Below are positions 26,662-35,314 of a stretch of DNA of 62,534 nucleotides, piece after piece. The stretch lies in assembly GCA_015654795.1 (NCBI GenBank), contig JAATGF010000004.1, positions 1-62,534 of the forward strand, in the 5' to 3' direction. Each line of letters opens with the position of its first letter. Positions within the stretch are counted from its first letter, which is position 1. A program made the translations under genes and the position numbers. This stretch comes from Bacteroidales bacterium. Lineage in GTDB: Bacteria; Bacteroidota; Bacteroidia; Bacteroidales; Prolixibacteraceae. Under the pieces are notes generated by a model. That model was not told where the DNA came from. It made no database searches and worked only from the letters and a program-made list of their open reading frames with translations.

Positions 26662-27251
26662 TATTTACGCTCTTTCCATTCCGTCGTTTCAATCAGCCTG
26701 ATAACGTCCTGATTTAAAAATTCAATTACAGGTTGCAAACTGTCTATATTTGGTACCTCCTTTATATACAGTGATCCGCGAAGAAAATGTTTTACACTGT
26801 CTGTCAGATAAAACTGCAGGGGCGAGGCTGCATTTCCTTTAATATTGTAAATCGTTCCAAAGACTTTTTTCGAAGGATTCATAAATACCTGTTCTTCGAT
26901 CGAACTCGCTTTCTCCGAATGTTTGTAGGCGAGGGTACGCGACTCTTCAATATAACTTCCCAGATTCTTACTTATCTTCTTATAACTGAGATGTATCTGC
27001 GCATGGTTTGCCGGAACCTCAATCGTAACCCAGTCAAGTTGATTCAAATTTAATGAATCGCGCCCCGGATTCGAATAGTCAGGTATATCGAAACTATAAG
27101 GAAGAAGCATCTCAATTGATTTATAATTCTTTGCAGGGAAGGCAATTCTGAAATACCCTCTTGGTCTGGGAGTATACTCTTTTCTGCATGCACCTAAAAA
27201 AAACAGTAAACCGAATAGCAAAAAAATAGATATTTGCTTCACTTTTAACAT
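26661..27251 (-). CDS. gldD: Gliding motility lipoprotein GldD
   Basis: 196-residue predicted lipoprotein. The signal peptide MLKVKQISIFLLFGLLFFLG ends with the lipobox LGAC, and the mature part begins RKEYTPRPRGYFRIAFP, the signature of GldD. In Flavobacterium GldD is required for gliding and is encoded next to gldE, as here (1 base between the genes). Relatives occur in non-gliding Bacteroidota, so motility is not implied. Downstream it overlaps the phosphopantetheinyl transferase gene. Confidence 0.92.
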   Translation of the reverse strand: MLKVKQISIFLLFGLLFFLGACRKEYTPRPRGYFRIAFPAKNYKSIEMLLPYSFDIPDYSNPGRDSLNLNQLDWVTIEVPANHAQIHLSYKKISKNLGSYIEESRTLAYKHSEKASSIEEQVFMNPSKKVFGTIYNIKGNAASPLQFYLTDSVKHFLRGSLYIKEVPNIDSLQPVIEFLNQDVIRLIETTEWKERK

Positions 27252-27252
27252 C

Positions 27253-28596
27253 CTATAATGACTTGGTTGGTACGATTGGCCGAATAGTAACTTTGATTTT
27301 TGTGATACGTCGCGTGTTTACTCCCTCAACTTCAAAAGTAAAGCTTTTACAGTCTAATTTTTCATGTAGCATAGGAAATTCCCCTTTTAATTCGAGTATT
27401 AAACCTGCTAATGTATCAGCTTCACCACGGATATCATCAAAGATATCATCCTCAAAATCAAACATTTTACAGAAATCATTGAGCATTGTCCTTCCGTCGA
27501 AAAGATATTCAGACTCGCTAATTTTTGTAAACAATGACTCATCTTCATCAAATTCGTCGGCAATGTCCCCTACAATCTCTTCAAGAATGTCTTCAAGAGT
27601 TACCAATCCCGAAGTTCCTCCAAATTCATCAACAACAATAGCCATATGAACTTTCGATTTTTGGAAATCTTCGAGGAGATCATCTATTTTTTTTGTTTCA
27701 GGAACGAAAAACGGCTGTCGCATAAGAGGTTGCCATCTGTATGCAGCGCTTTTATCCAGATATGGAAGAAGATCTTTGATATAAAGGATTCCCCGCACGT
27801 CGTCAAGTGTCCCCGCGAATACAGGTATCCGTGAGTAGCCCGACTCTCTAATAATCTGAAGCACTCGTTCAAAATTGCTGTGAATATCGATAGAGGTCAC
27901 TTCAAGTCGCGATCGCATGATTTCATTGACCCCTTTATTTCCAAATTTCACGATACCTTCCAAAATTTCCTTATCATCCGAAATATCGAGGTGGTCAGTA
28001 AGCTGAAGCGCTTTGGAAATTTCATCGATTGAAAGGTTCTTTTTGTATTTGATGAGCCGCTTGTTTACAAAGGATGTTGAATTAATCAGTAAAAAATTAA
28101 CAGGTCTTGTAATGATTACGAGAACATTAATGAATGCTGAAATCCGAAGCGCCAATGTCTTGGGGTAATGAGCGGCGTAGACTTTAGGAATAATCTCACC
28201 AAAAAGGAGAATTAAAGAGGTTATGAATACCGTATTAAAGATGAACCCCAAAGTCGGCAACATTGAAAAGTCGATCAGACTGTTCGTTATATGGGCCGTC
28301 AACAGAACGACTCCAATATTTACAAAATTATTCCCAACCAATAGGGCCGCGAGAAGTTGTTCAGGCTCCGACAATAGTTTAATTACTAAGCCGGCAGAAC
28401 GTTTCTTATTCGATTTAAGATCTTTAATCTCTTTCGGCTCCAGTGAAAAGAGTGCAACTTCCGACCCCGAAATAAGTGCAGAGATGGCAAGTAACACAAT
28501 TACAACGAACAAGCCCGTGAGGGTTTCGGAAGTAAAATGGTTATATCCAATATCCCCATTTAGCGTTTCAAAGAAAGAAACCGCGTCTGTTTCCAA
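27253..28596 (-). CDS. gldE: GldE, CBS-domain membrane protein (CorC/HlyC family)
   Basis: 447-residue inner-membrane protein. The N-terminal CNNM/DUF21 domain has about four membrane segments (residues about 20-190), followed by a CBS pair (IDIHSNFERVLQIIRESGYS, VPETKKIDDLLEDFQKSKVH) and a C-terminal transporter-associated domain (CorC_HlyC). EFGGTSGLVTLEDILEEIVG is the family's characteristic loop. The start is TTG at 28596; no ATG is available between the ssb stop and the first membrane segment. It lies between ssb and gldD, the usual arrangement in Bacteroidota. Relatives are linked to magnesium or cobalt export. Confidence 0.9.
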   Translation of the reverse strand: METDAVSFFETLNGDIGYNHFTSETLTGLFVVIVLLAISALISGSEVALFSLEPKEIKDLKSNKKRSAGLVIKLLSEPEQLLAALLVGNNFVNIGVVLLTAHITNSLIDFSMLPTLGFIFNTVFITSLILLFGEIIPKVYAAHYPKTLALRISAFINVLVIITRPVNFLLINSTSFVNKRLIKYKKNLSIDEISKALQLTDHLDISDDKEILEGIVKFGNKGVNEIMRSRLEVTSIDIHSNFERVLQIIRESGYSRIPVFAGTLDDVRGILYIKDLLPYLDKSAAYRWQPLMRQPFFVPETKKIDDLLEDFQKSKVHMAIVVDEFGGTSGLVTLEDILEEIVGDIADEFDEDESLFTKISESEYLFDGRTMLNDFCKMFDFEDDIFDDIRGEADTLAGLILELKGEFPMLHEKLDCKSFTFEVEGVNTRRITKIKVTIRPIVPTKSL

Positions 28597-28614
28597 GTTT
28601 ATTAATTTAATTAT

Positions 28615-29064
28615 TTAGAAGGGTAAATCGTCACCCTCTTTATCGTCATTCCCGTAAGCGTTCGGATTGTTGAGAGGTTCGCTTACTCCGGATTGTTGAG
28701 CAACGTTGGTCCCCTCAGCGGCTGAACCACCATCACTTTTCTTACCAAGTAGCTGAATCGTATCGGCAAGTATCTCTGTGACATATCGTTTTGATCCATC
28801 CTGGGCATCGTAGCTCCTTGTTCTGATTTTACCATCGACATAAATCTGACTACCTTTCCGGATATAATTTTCAGCAATTGTAGCCAAACCACGCCAGCAA
28901 ACGATATTGTGCCACTCGGTGGTTGTTACCTTCTCCCCGCTTTTATTCGTATAATGATCGGAGGTGGCCAACGTGAAATTTGCCACGGAGGAATTACTAT
29001 CAAGATGCTTTACCTCAGGGTCTTTCCCGACATTCCCTATTAGAATAACTTTGTTAACTGACAT
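28615..29064 (-). CDS. ssb: Single-stranded DNA-binding protein
   Basis: 149-residue SSB. The OB fold starts MSVNKVILIGNVGKDPEVKH and contains ATSDHYTNKSGEKVTTTEWH and the IYVDGKIRTRSYDAQDGSKR stretch; the acidic C-terminal tail ends DDLPF, which binds replication and repair partners. Length is normal. It lies between mutY and gldE on the same strand, an order common in Bacteroidota. Confidence 0.96.
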   Translation of the reverse strand: MSVNKVILIGNVGKDPEVKHLDSNSSVANFTLATSDHYTNKSGEKVTTTEWHNIVCWRGLATIAENYIRKGSQIYVDGKIRTRSYDAQDGSKRYVTEILADTIQLLGKKSDGGSAAEGTNVAQQSGVSEPLNNPNAYGNDDKEGDDLPF

Positions 29065-29166
29065 GACTGTTAAGATTATGGTTTGTAAGTCTAAGATACG
29101 AATAAAGAATTTAGATTACAAGTTTCCAAAGATAAAAAAATATAGTGGGTTTTCAGGTTTTTACAC

Positions 29167-30222
29167 TCATTTGGTCATGTTTTTTTCCATTAAAAAGTTA
29201 TCGATCAATTTCGGAATAGGGTAATCATGAATTTCTTTAGGCAGAACCTTGATCCAGGGAAAACTGATGTCAGATTTTGGAATCATGATTTCTATGAAAC
29301 TAACATGTAATCTTTGATGGGTCAGAACATGGATTATTTCAGGACTAATTGAGTCAACCACGATCTCCACACCTTTAAATATTGATTGAAATTGCTCATT
29401 GAGCCCGAGTTCAGCAATGTTTAATGCTTTAGTCGACTCAATAAGTGGAAATTGGTATAAATTACGCCAGATATCATTCCCAACTCGTTTCTCAAGATAA
29501 AAATAGTCCTCCTGCCTGATGAAGAGATAATTAAAAAAGCGATTTGTCACTTTTGTTTTCTTAGATTTGAACGGTAGCTTTGCAATTTTGTTTTGAGCAA
29601 ACGCAATGCATTGATTTTGAAATGGACATCTATTACAGTCAGGATTTTTAGGGGTACATTGCAAAGCGCCAAATTCCATGAGAGCTTCGTTAAACACTGC
29701 AGGATTTTGCCTATCAAGTAGTTCGTTGGCCAAATCGCTGAATTCCCGCTTTCCCATTGTCGTATCAATAGGTGTTTCTATTCCAAACACTCTTGAAAGC
29801 ACCCGGTAAACATTCCCATCAATCGCAGCGTAAGGTAAACCAAAAGCGATTGATGCAATCGCAGATGCTGTGTAACAACCGATTCCTTTCAATTTCTCTA
29901 TATTATTAATGGTGTTGGGGAACAATCCATTGAATTCGTTCATGATTTGCCGGGCTGCTATATGCATATTTCTTGCCCTTGAATAATATCCAAGACCTTG
30001 CCATATTTTTAAAACGTCATTCTCCGGAGCGTTGGCAAGAGATTCTACATCGGGAAATCGATCGATAAAACGGAGAAAATAGGCCGTTCCCTGGTCAACT
30101 CTCGTCTGCTGGAGAATTATTTCGGAAACCCACACAAAATACGGATCGTTTTTCACTCTCCAGGGGAGATCGCGTTTATTCTGTTGATACCAAACTGTCA
30201 ATATTTTATGGAAATTGGTCAT
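29167..30222 (-). CDS. mutY: A/G-specific adenine DNA glycosylase
   Basis: 351-residue base-excision repair enzyme that removes adenine opposite 8-oxoguanine. The helix-hairpin-helix and catalytic region (PYFVWVSEIILQQTRVDQG with the catalytic Glu; LKGIGCYTASAIASIAFGLP; AIDGNVYRVLSRVFG) and the four-cysteine [4Fe-4S] loop (CTPKNPDCNRCPFQNQC) are present. The C-terminal part (residues about 225-350) is the NUDIX-like domain that recognises 8-oxoG. It is divergent from the HU gene. Confidence 0.95.
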   Translation of the reverse strand: MTNFHKILTVWYQQNKRDLPWRVKNDPYFVWVSEIILQQTRVDQGTAYFLRFIDRFPDVESLANAPENDVLKIWQGLGYYSRARNMHIAARQIMNEFNGLFPNTINNIEKLKGIGCYTASAIASIAFGLPYAAIDGNVYRVLSRVFGIETPIDTTMGKREFSDLANELLDRQNPAVFNEALMEFGALQCTPKNPDCNRCPFQNQCIAFAQNKIAKLPFKSKKTKVTNRFFNYLFIRQEDYFYLEKRVGNDIWRNLYQFPLIESTKALNIAELGLNEQFQSIFKGVEIVVDSISPEIIHVLTHQRLHVSFIEIMIPKSDISFPWIKVLPKEIHDYPIPKLIDNFLMEKNMTK

Positions 30223-30301
30223 GTTTTTGCGTTTTTTAAAAATATTTCACGAAAAGAACAAAAAATATTGATTAGTATGATGTTGGTTGAATCAAAAGCT
30301 A

Positions 30302-30309
30302 TATATTTG
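30302..30309 (+). promoter_or_regulatory. Bacteroidota promoter for HU
   Basis: TATATTTG matches TAnnTTTG, 47 bases before the HU start codon; TTG at 30283-30285 could serve as part of a -33 element. Confidence 0.55.
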
Positions 30310-30355
30310 TGGACCAAAATTGAAATAGAAAGTCGAATCATTTAAATTTATAGCA

Positions 30356-30640
30356 ATGACAAAAGCAGATATCGTAAACGAGATTTCGAAAAACACGGGA
30401 ATTGAGAAAGTAACTGTTCAAAAAGCAGTTGAAGCATTTATGGACACCGTATCCGGTTCACTTGCAGAAGGAAACAATGTTTACCTTCGTGGTTTTGGGA
30501 GTTTTATCGTTAAAAAACGTGCTGAAAAAACAGCTCGTAACATTTCACGCAACACAACGATAATTATTCCTGAACATTTTATTCCTTCATTCAAACCGGC
30601 TAAAACTTTTGTTGGTCGCGTTAAAAGTAACGTAAAATAA
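30356..30640 (+). CDS. HU/IHF-family DNA-binding protein
   Basis: 94-residue nucleoid protein that bends DNA as a dimer. KADIVNEISKNTGIEKVTVQ is the helical dimerisation half; NVYLRGFGSFIVKKRAEKTA and RNISRNTTIIIPEHFIPSFK form the beta arms, although the usual NP residues at the arm tip are replaced by RNTT. Co-directional with the COX24-like small gene 16 bases downstream. Confidence 0.94.
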   Translation: MTKADIVNEISKNTGIEKVTVQKAVEAFMDTVSGSLAEGNNVYLRGFGSFIVKKRAEKTARNISRNTTIIIPEHFIPSFKPAKTFVGRVKSNVK

Positions 30641-30656
30641 TTAACGTATTTAAATT

Positions 30657-30749
30657 ATGCCGAGCGGTAAAAAAAGAAAAGGACATAAGATGGCTACCCA
30701 TAAACGGAAAAAACGTTTACGGAAAAATCGCCACAAAAAGAAAAAATAG
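30657..30749 (+). CDS. 30-residue basic COX24/AURKAIP1-like protein
   Basis: Tiny protein of 30 residues (MPSGKKRKGHKMATHKRKKR then LRKNRHKKKK), more than half Lys or Arg. It matches my memory of the very short COX24/AURKAIP1-domain proteins annotated in many Bacteroidota, whose relatives are small ribosome-associated proteins (bS22-like). The reading frame is clean, starts 16 bases after the HU stop and ends 27 bases before a perfect terminator stem. It is below most gene-finder length cut-offs. Confidence 0.85.
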   Translation: MPSGKKRKGHKMATHKRKKRLRKNRHKKKK

Positions 30750-30776
30750 TCTTTTCGTGGTAGAAAAAGGATTTTG

Positions 30777-30804
30777 AACCTAAAGTGCTTTTGCACTTTA
30801 GGTT
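30777..30804 (+). terminator. Terminator after HU and the COX24-like gene
   Basis: Perfect 12-bp stem AACCTAAAGTGC (30777-30788) with GCACTTTAGGTT (30793-30804) around a TTTT loop. It closes the HU unit before the ribonuclease G gene. A clean T tract is missing; only TTG follows. Confidence 0.7.
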
Positions 30805-30846
30805 TGTTGCATTTATTAATATTTATTTATAGTAAGAGTAGAGACC

Positions 30847-32394
30847 GTGAGTAATGAACTGATTATTGATGTATCGCCCTCACATGTTGAAATTGCTTTA
30901 CTCGAAAACAAAAAACTGGTAGAACTTAACAGGGAAAGCAGTGATCTGAAATTTGCGGTTGGAGATATTTACCTTGCGAAGGTAAAGAAAATCATGCCCG
31001 GATTAAACGCTGTTTTTGTTGATGTAGGCTACGAGAAAGATGCGTTCCTTCATTATTTGGATTTAGGACCACAATTCCAGACTTTAAATAAGTTTCTGAA
31101 ACAGGCAAGTTCCAAAAAGATAAAGCTGACAACTGAGATAAGAGTTCAGCCGGAACCTGATATACAGAAAGATGGAAAGATAACCGACGTTCTTAAAACC
31201 GGTCAGACAATTCTGGTTCAAATAGCCAAAGAACCGATTTCGACCAAGGGACCAAGGCTCACTTCCGAGATTTCAGTCGCTGGCAGAAACATGGTTCTTA
31301 TCCCCTTCAGTAACAAAATTTCAGTTTCTCAAAAAATCGAATCGACTGAAGAAAAAAGTCGTTTAAAAAAATTAGTTCAAAGCATTTGCCCCAAGAATTA
31401 TGGGGTCATTGTGCGGACAGCTGCTGAAGGGAAACGTGTAGCGGAATTAGATCCTGAATTACGCAGATTGGTGACTAAGTTTGAAAATGCCGTGGTCAAA
31501 CTCGAAAAAGCGGTAGCACCTTCGCTGATTTTAGGAGAACTCGATCGCACAATCGGAATGATCAGAGATTTATACAATCCTGAATTTTCGAATATTTTTG
31601 TGAACAACGAGGAGATTGCCGCCGAAATCAAAGAATATGTAGGAACTATTGATTCTGAAAAGAAAAAAGTAGTAAAACACTACAATGGTAAATTACCAAT
31701 TCTCGAATATTTCGGAATCGATAAACAAATAAAAGCGTCTTTTGGTAAAACCGTCTCATTTAGGAGCGGTGCCTATCTGATTATTGAACACACTGAAGCG
31801 TTTCATGTAATTGACGTGAACAGTGGAAACAGATCAAAGACTGGCGATCAGGAATCAAATGCCCTCGAGGTTAATATTGCTGCCGCCGAAGAAGTAGCCC
31901 GTCAATTACGCCTTCGCGATATGGGGGGCATTATCGTAATCGATTTTATCGATATGCACGGGAATGAAAACCGCCAGAAAGTTTTCGAGAAAATGAAGGA
32001 GGCTATGGCTTCCGACAGAACAAAGCATAACATCTTGCCATTGAGCAAGTTTTGTTTGATGCAGATTACACGGCAACGGGTTCGTCAGGAGATGTCTATC
32101 GAAACTGCCGAAATTTGCCCGGTTTGCAAAGGTTCAGGGAAAGTAACACCGACCTTATTATTCATCGAAGAGATTGAACAAAAAATCAGGTATATCTTCG
32201 AAGAACTGCACAAACAAAAGCTGACAATTAAATTGCACCCATTTGTGGGAGCGTTTCTTACAAGAGGTTTTCCTTCTAAAGCGCTCAAATGGAGATGGAA
32301 GTATCACAAGAGGGTAAAAATTGAAGAGACGAACTCGATGAGTTTCCTCGATTCAAAGTTCTACGATGAGAACACCGAAGAAATTATCTTTTAG
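30847..32394 (+). CDS. rng: Ribonuclease G/E family endoribonuclease
   Basis: 515-residue RNase G type enzyme, which cuts single-stranded A/U-rich RNA in rRNA maturation and mRNA turnover. An N-terminal S1 domain (FAVGDIYLAKVKKIMPGLNA, VFVDVGYEKDAFLH) is followed by the catalytic domain with the metal-binding Asp pair in GIIVIDFIDMHGNENRQKVF and the zinc-link CPVCKGSGK that joins dimers. Without a long C-terminal scaffold it is G-type rather than E-type. The start is GTG at 30847 (SNELIIDVSPSHVEIALLEN). A terminator follows directly. Confidence 0.94.
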   Translation: MSNELIIDVSPSHVEIALLENKKLVELNRESSDLKFAVGDIYLAKVKKIMPGLNAVFVDVGYEKDAFLHYLDLGPQFQTLNKFLKQASSKKIKLTTEIRVQPEPDIQKDGKITDVLKTGQTILVQIAKEPISTKGPRLTSEISVAGRNMVLIPFSNKISVSQKIESTEEKSRLKKLVQSICPKNYGVIVRTAAEGKRVAELDPELRRLVTKFENAVVKLEKAVAPSLILGELDRTIGMIRDLYNPEFSNIFVNNEEIAAEIKEYVGTIDSEKKKVVKHYNGKLPILEYFGIDKQIKASFGKTVSFRSGAYLIIEHTEAFHVIDVNSGNRSKTGDQESNALEVNIAAAEEVARQLRLRDMGGIIVIDFIDMHGNENRQKVFEKMKEAMASDRTKHNILPLSKFCLMQITRQRVRQEMSIETAEICPVCKGSGKVTPTLLFIEEIEQKIRYIFEELHKQKLTIKLHPFVGAFLTRGFPSKALKWRWKYHKRVKIEETNSMSFLDSKFYDENTEEIIF

Positions 32395-32400
32395 ACATTA

Positions 32401-32434
32401 AAAGCTCATGCGCACTAAGGCATGAGCTTTTTTT
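32401..32434 (+). terminator. Ribonuclease G terminator
   Basis: 11-bp perfect stem AAAGCTCATGC (32401-32411) with GCATGAGCTTT (32420-32430), 8-base loop, then four more T. A classical rho-independent terminator 6 bases after the stop. Confidence 0.85.
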
Positions 32435-32435
32435 G

Positions 32436-32443
32436 TAGCTTTG
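32436..32443 (+). promoter_or_regulatory. Bacteroidota -7 box for dsbD
   Basis: TAGCTTTG matches TAnnTTTG and is 25 bases before the ATG at 32469, directly behind the ribonuclease G terminator. Confidence 0.5.
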
Positions 32444-32468
32444 GAATCAAAATTTTGATTTCTTAAAA

Positions 32469-34535
32469 ATGATAAAAAAATATTTACTCCTTATATCACT
32501 GATATTTGCATTAAGCGCTATCGCCTTTGGACAGTTGTTGAGTCCGGTAAAATGGAGCTTCGAGCAAAAACCCGCCAAAAATGGTGAGATTGAACTTACT
32601 TTTAAAGCGTCAATTGACAGAGGTTGGCATTTATACTCCACCAATTTACCCGAAGGCGGGCCAATCAAAACGACTTTTACCTTCACTTCCGACAGCACAA
32701 AATACCAGATTATTGGTGGAATTATCTCCAAAACCTCACCAACGAAGGAACATGATAAGATCTTTAACATGGATCTTGAATTTTTTAGCAACGAAGCGAT
32801 CTTTGTTCAAAAGATAAAAGTTCTTTCCAGTCAGTCATTTGATCTAAAAGGTACTATTGAGTATCAGAGCTGCAATGATCAAACTTGCACACTCGACGAC
32901 CATGACTTTTCGTTTAAAATAGCAGGATCGGATAAAACTGTTGCACCTGTTGAAAATAACACAGTTACAAATCAAGTTACCAAACCTGATAGCGCTGTTG
33001 CTTCTTCGAATAGTCCGGTCATTACAAATGAAGTAGTAAATAATCAACATGGTTTATGGTGGTTTTTAGTCTTCAGTTTTGTTGCAGGACTGGCAGCAAT
33101 ACTCACGCCATGCGTTTTCCCGATGATCCCCATGACGGTCTCCTTCTTTATGAACAGCAATAAATCGAAGTTACAGGCTAAAATACAAGCCTTTATCTAT
33201 GGAGGATCGATTATTCTGATTTATACGCTGATCGGAACGGTTGTAGCCCTGACCCTGGGTGCCGATTTTGCAAACTGGATAAGCACACATTGGATTCCCA
33301 ATGTCTTGTTTTTTATAATATTCGTAGTTTTTGCCTTCTCTTTTTTCGGAGCTTTCGAAATTATTCTCCCAAGCAGTTGGGGAAATACGACTGATCGGTT
33401 TGTAGATAAAGGTGGGATTGGCGGCGCCTTCTTCATGGCTTTAACATTGGTTCTTGTTTCATTTAGTTGTACCGGACCGATTGTCGGTGCAATCCTCGTT
33501 GAATCAGCCGGCGGAATGGTAATAAAACCAATCATAGGTATGCTTGGTTTCTCTCTGGCTTTTGCCTTGCCTTTTACACTTTTTGCAATATTTCCACAGT
33601 GGCTATCAAATTTACCTAAATCGGGTGGCTGGTTGAATTCTGTAAAGGTGGTACTTGGATTTATCGAGTTGGCGCTTGGGCTTAAATTCCTGAGCATCGC
33701 AGACCAAACTTATCATTGGCGAATACTCGATCGCGAAGTTTACATTGCTTTTTGGATCGTTATTTTTACAATGATGGGATTCTATCTGCTTGGGAAAATG
33801 AAGTTTGCGCACGACAGCGATACGAAATTCATCACTGTTCCGCGTCTGATGCTGGCGTTGATCACCTTTACCTTTGCCGTTTATCTCATACCCGGAATGT
33901 TTGGAGCTCCCTTAAAGGCAATTTCAGGATATCTTCCTCCAATGACCTCACATGATTTTGATCTGCATAAAATTATCAGAGATGAAATAAAACTTGTGGA
34001 TCACCGTTCGTCGGGAATGGCGAACTTTACGGAATCGGCAACTGCCCTTTGCGAAAAGCCAAAATTTTCCGAATTTCTTGAATTGCCCCATGGACTGGAA
34101 GGCTTCTTCGATTTTGAACAGGGATTAGCATGTGCCAAAGCTCAGAATAAGCCGGTATTTATTGATTTCACTGGTCATGGATGCGTTAATTGTCGTGAGA
34201 TGGAGGCGAATGTGTGGTCAGATCCACGTGTGCTGGAAAGGCTTAAAAATGACTTTGTGATTATAGCTTTGTATGTTGATGATAAAACAGATCTTCCCCA
34301 AAATGAGTGGATCACCTCGACCTATGATCATAAAGTCAAAAAAACAGTAGGTAAGAAATTTGCTGATTTTCAGATCTCAAGGTTTGGCGTAAATGCTCAA
34401 CCCTACTATGTTCTACTCGATCAGAATCAGCAGTTACTCACTAAACCTACTGCACGGGATTTAAATCCAGATCATTTTATTGAATTTCTTGATAAGGGAT
34501 TGTCGGAATTTAAAGCCAGGCAAACCCCAAAATAA
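32469..34535 (+). CDS. dsbD: Thiol:disulfide interchange protein DsbD-like
   Basis: 688-residue membrane electron carrier that passes reducing power from cytoplasmic thioredoxin to periplasmic proteins. In order: signal peptide (to FGQ, about residue 22), an N-terminal DsbD-alpha-like domain with a Cys pair (CNDQTC), a membrane domain of eight or so segments with the two reactive Cys in LTPCVFPMIPMT and SFSCTGPIVGAI, and a C-terminal thioredoxin domain with GHGCVNCREME. All three redox Cys pairs are intact. It could feed the TlpA-like proteins of this window, but that is inference. Confidence 0.93.
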   Translation: MIKKYLLLISLIFALSAIAFGQLLSPVKWSFEQKPAKNGEIELTFKASIDRGWHLYSTNLPEGGPIKTTFTFTSDSTKYQIIGGIISKTSPTKEHDKIFNMDLEFFSNEAIFVQKIKVLSSQSFDLKGTIEYQSCNDQTCTLDDHDFSFKIAGSDKTVAPVENNTVTNQVTKPDSAVASSNSPVITNEVVNNQHGLWWFLVFSFVAGLAAILTPCVFPMIPMTVSFFMNSNKSKLQAKIQAFIYGGSIILIYTLIGTVVALTLGADFANWISTHWIPNVLFFIIFVVFAFSFFGAFEIILPSSWGNTTDRFVDKGGIGGAFFMALTLVLVSFSCTGPIVGAILVESAGGMVIKPIIGMLGFSLAFALPFTLFAIFPQWLSNLPKSGGWLNSVKVVLGFIELALGLKFLSIADQTYHWRILDREVYIAFWIVIFTMMGFYLLGKMKFAHDSDTKFITVPRLMLALITFTFAVYLIPGMFGAPLKAISGYLPPMTSHDFDLHKIIRDEIKLVDHRSSGMANFTESATALCEKPKFSEFLELPHGLEGFFDFEQGLACAKAQNKPVFIDFTGHGCVNCREMEANVWSDPRVLERLKNDFVIIALYVDDKTDLPQNEWITSTYDHKVKKTVGKKFADFQISRFGVNAQPYYVLLDQNQQLLTKPTARDLNPDHFIEFLDKGLSEFKARQTPK

Positions 34536-34564
34536 TTGTCCCAATTTTACTAAAATATTGATTT

Positions 34565-35197
34565 ATGAGTAACCACGTAACGTTGTTCTGGAATGTCGAT
34601 ACACAGGAAGATTTTATCGATCAGGCAGGTAAGCTTTATGTCCAAGGTGCTGAAGAGATCAGACCAGTATTAAAACAGATCACCGATTTTGCTAAGTCGG
34701 AGAGAATAAGGGTGATTAACACATGTGATTATCATCATATCAACTCAAATGAACTCTCATCCATCCCCGATTATGAGACCACTTTTCCGCAACATTGCCT
34801 TGCAGGTTCATCCGGTGCTGAGTTTATAAGTGAAACACAGCCCGAATCTCCGCTTTTGATTGATTGGGATTCCGAACTTGCCATCTTTGCAGAATTCGAT
34901 GATCCTGAACGTTTCAGAAATATTGTGATTCGAAAGGATGCATTCGATGTATTTGCCGGTAATCCGTATACTGATAAAATAGTGCAGATACTTCATCCCG
35001 ATCAGGTGTTTGTTTATGGTGTCACGACCAATGTCTGTGTTGATAAAGCCGTTATTGGTTTGTCCGACCGGGGAATCAAAGTCTATGTTTTTGGGGACGC
35101 AATCAAGGAACTACCCAATTTACCACTTCCGTTCGAGGCGTGGAAGGCTAAAGGAATTGAAATAATTGAGTTTGCAGATATCAGGAAATACTTATAA
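34565..35197 (+). CDS. Isochorismatase-family cysteine hydrolase
   Basis: 210-residue cytoplasmic hydrolase. The catalytic triad can be placed: Asp in WNVDTQEDFID, Lys in IVIRKDAFDVF, and Cys in VYGVTTNVCVDKAVIGL, with the preceding cis-peptide. The His-rich ligand loop (NTCDYHHINSNE) and the PQHCLAG segment are like nicotinamidases, and PncB is elsewhere in this window, so a nicotinamidase role is possible. The true substrate is not certain. It is 29 bases after dsbD and ends at a strong hairpin. Confidence 0.85.
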   Translation: MSNHVTLFWNVDTQEDFIDQAGKLYVQGAEEIRPVLKQITDFAKSERIRVINTCDYHHINSNELSSIPDYETTFPQHCLAGSSGAEFISETQPESPLLIDWDSELAIFAEFDDPERFRNIVIRKDAFDVFAGNPYTDKIVQILHPDQVFVYGVTTNVCVDKAVIGLSDRGIKVYVFGDAIKELPNLPLPFEAWKAKGIEIIEFADIRKYL

Positions 35198-35211
35198 ACA
35201 GATAAGTATTC

Positions 35212-35249
35212 CCTGAGGATTATTCCGTTGCGATGGAATAGTCCTCAGG
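35212..35249. terminator. Bidirectional hairpin terminator
   Basis: CCTGAGGA and TATTCC (35212-35226) pair with GGAATA and TCCTCAGG (35234-35249) around one T/G mismatch; loop GTTGCGAT. It lies between the convergent hydrolase and pepD genes. Confidence 0.65.
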
Positions 35250-35314
35250 AAAATGGAGCAAGATCCTCCGGTATTTTCGGCGATGATTTGGTTAAAATCA
35301 AGGATAAGCCGGAT

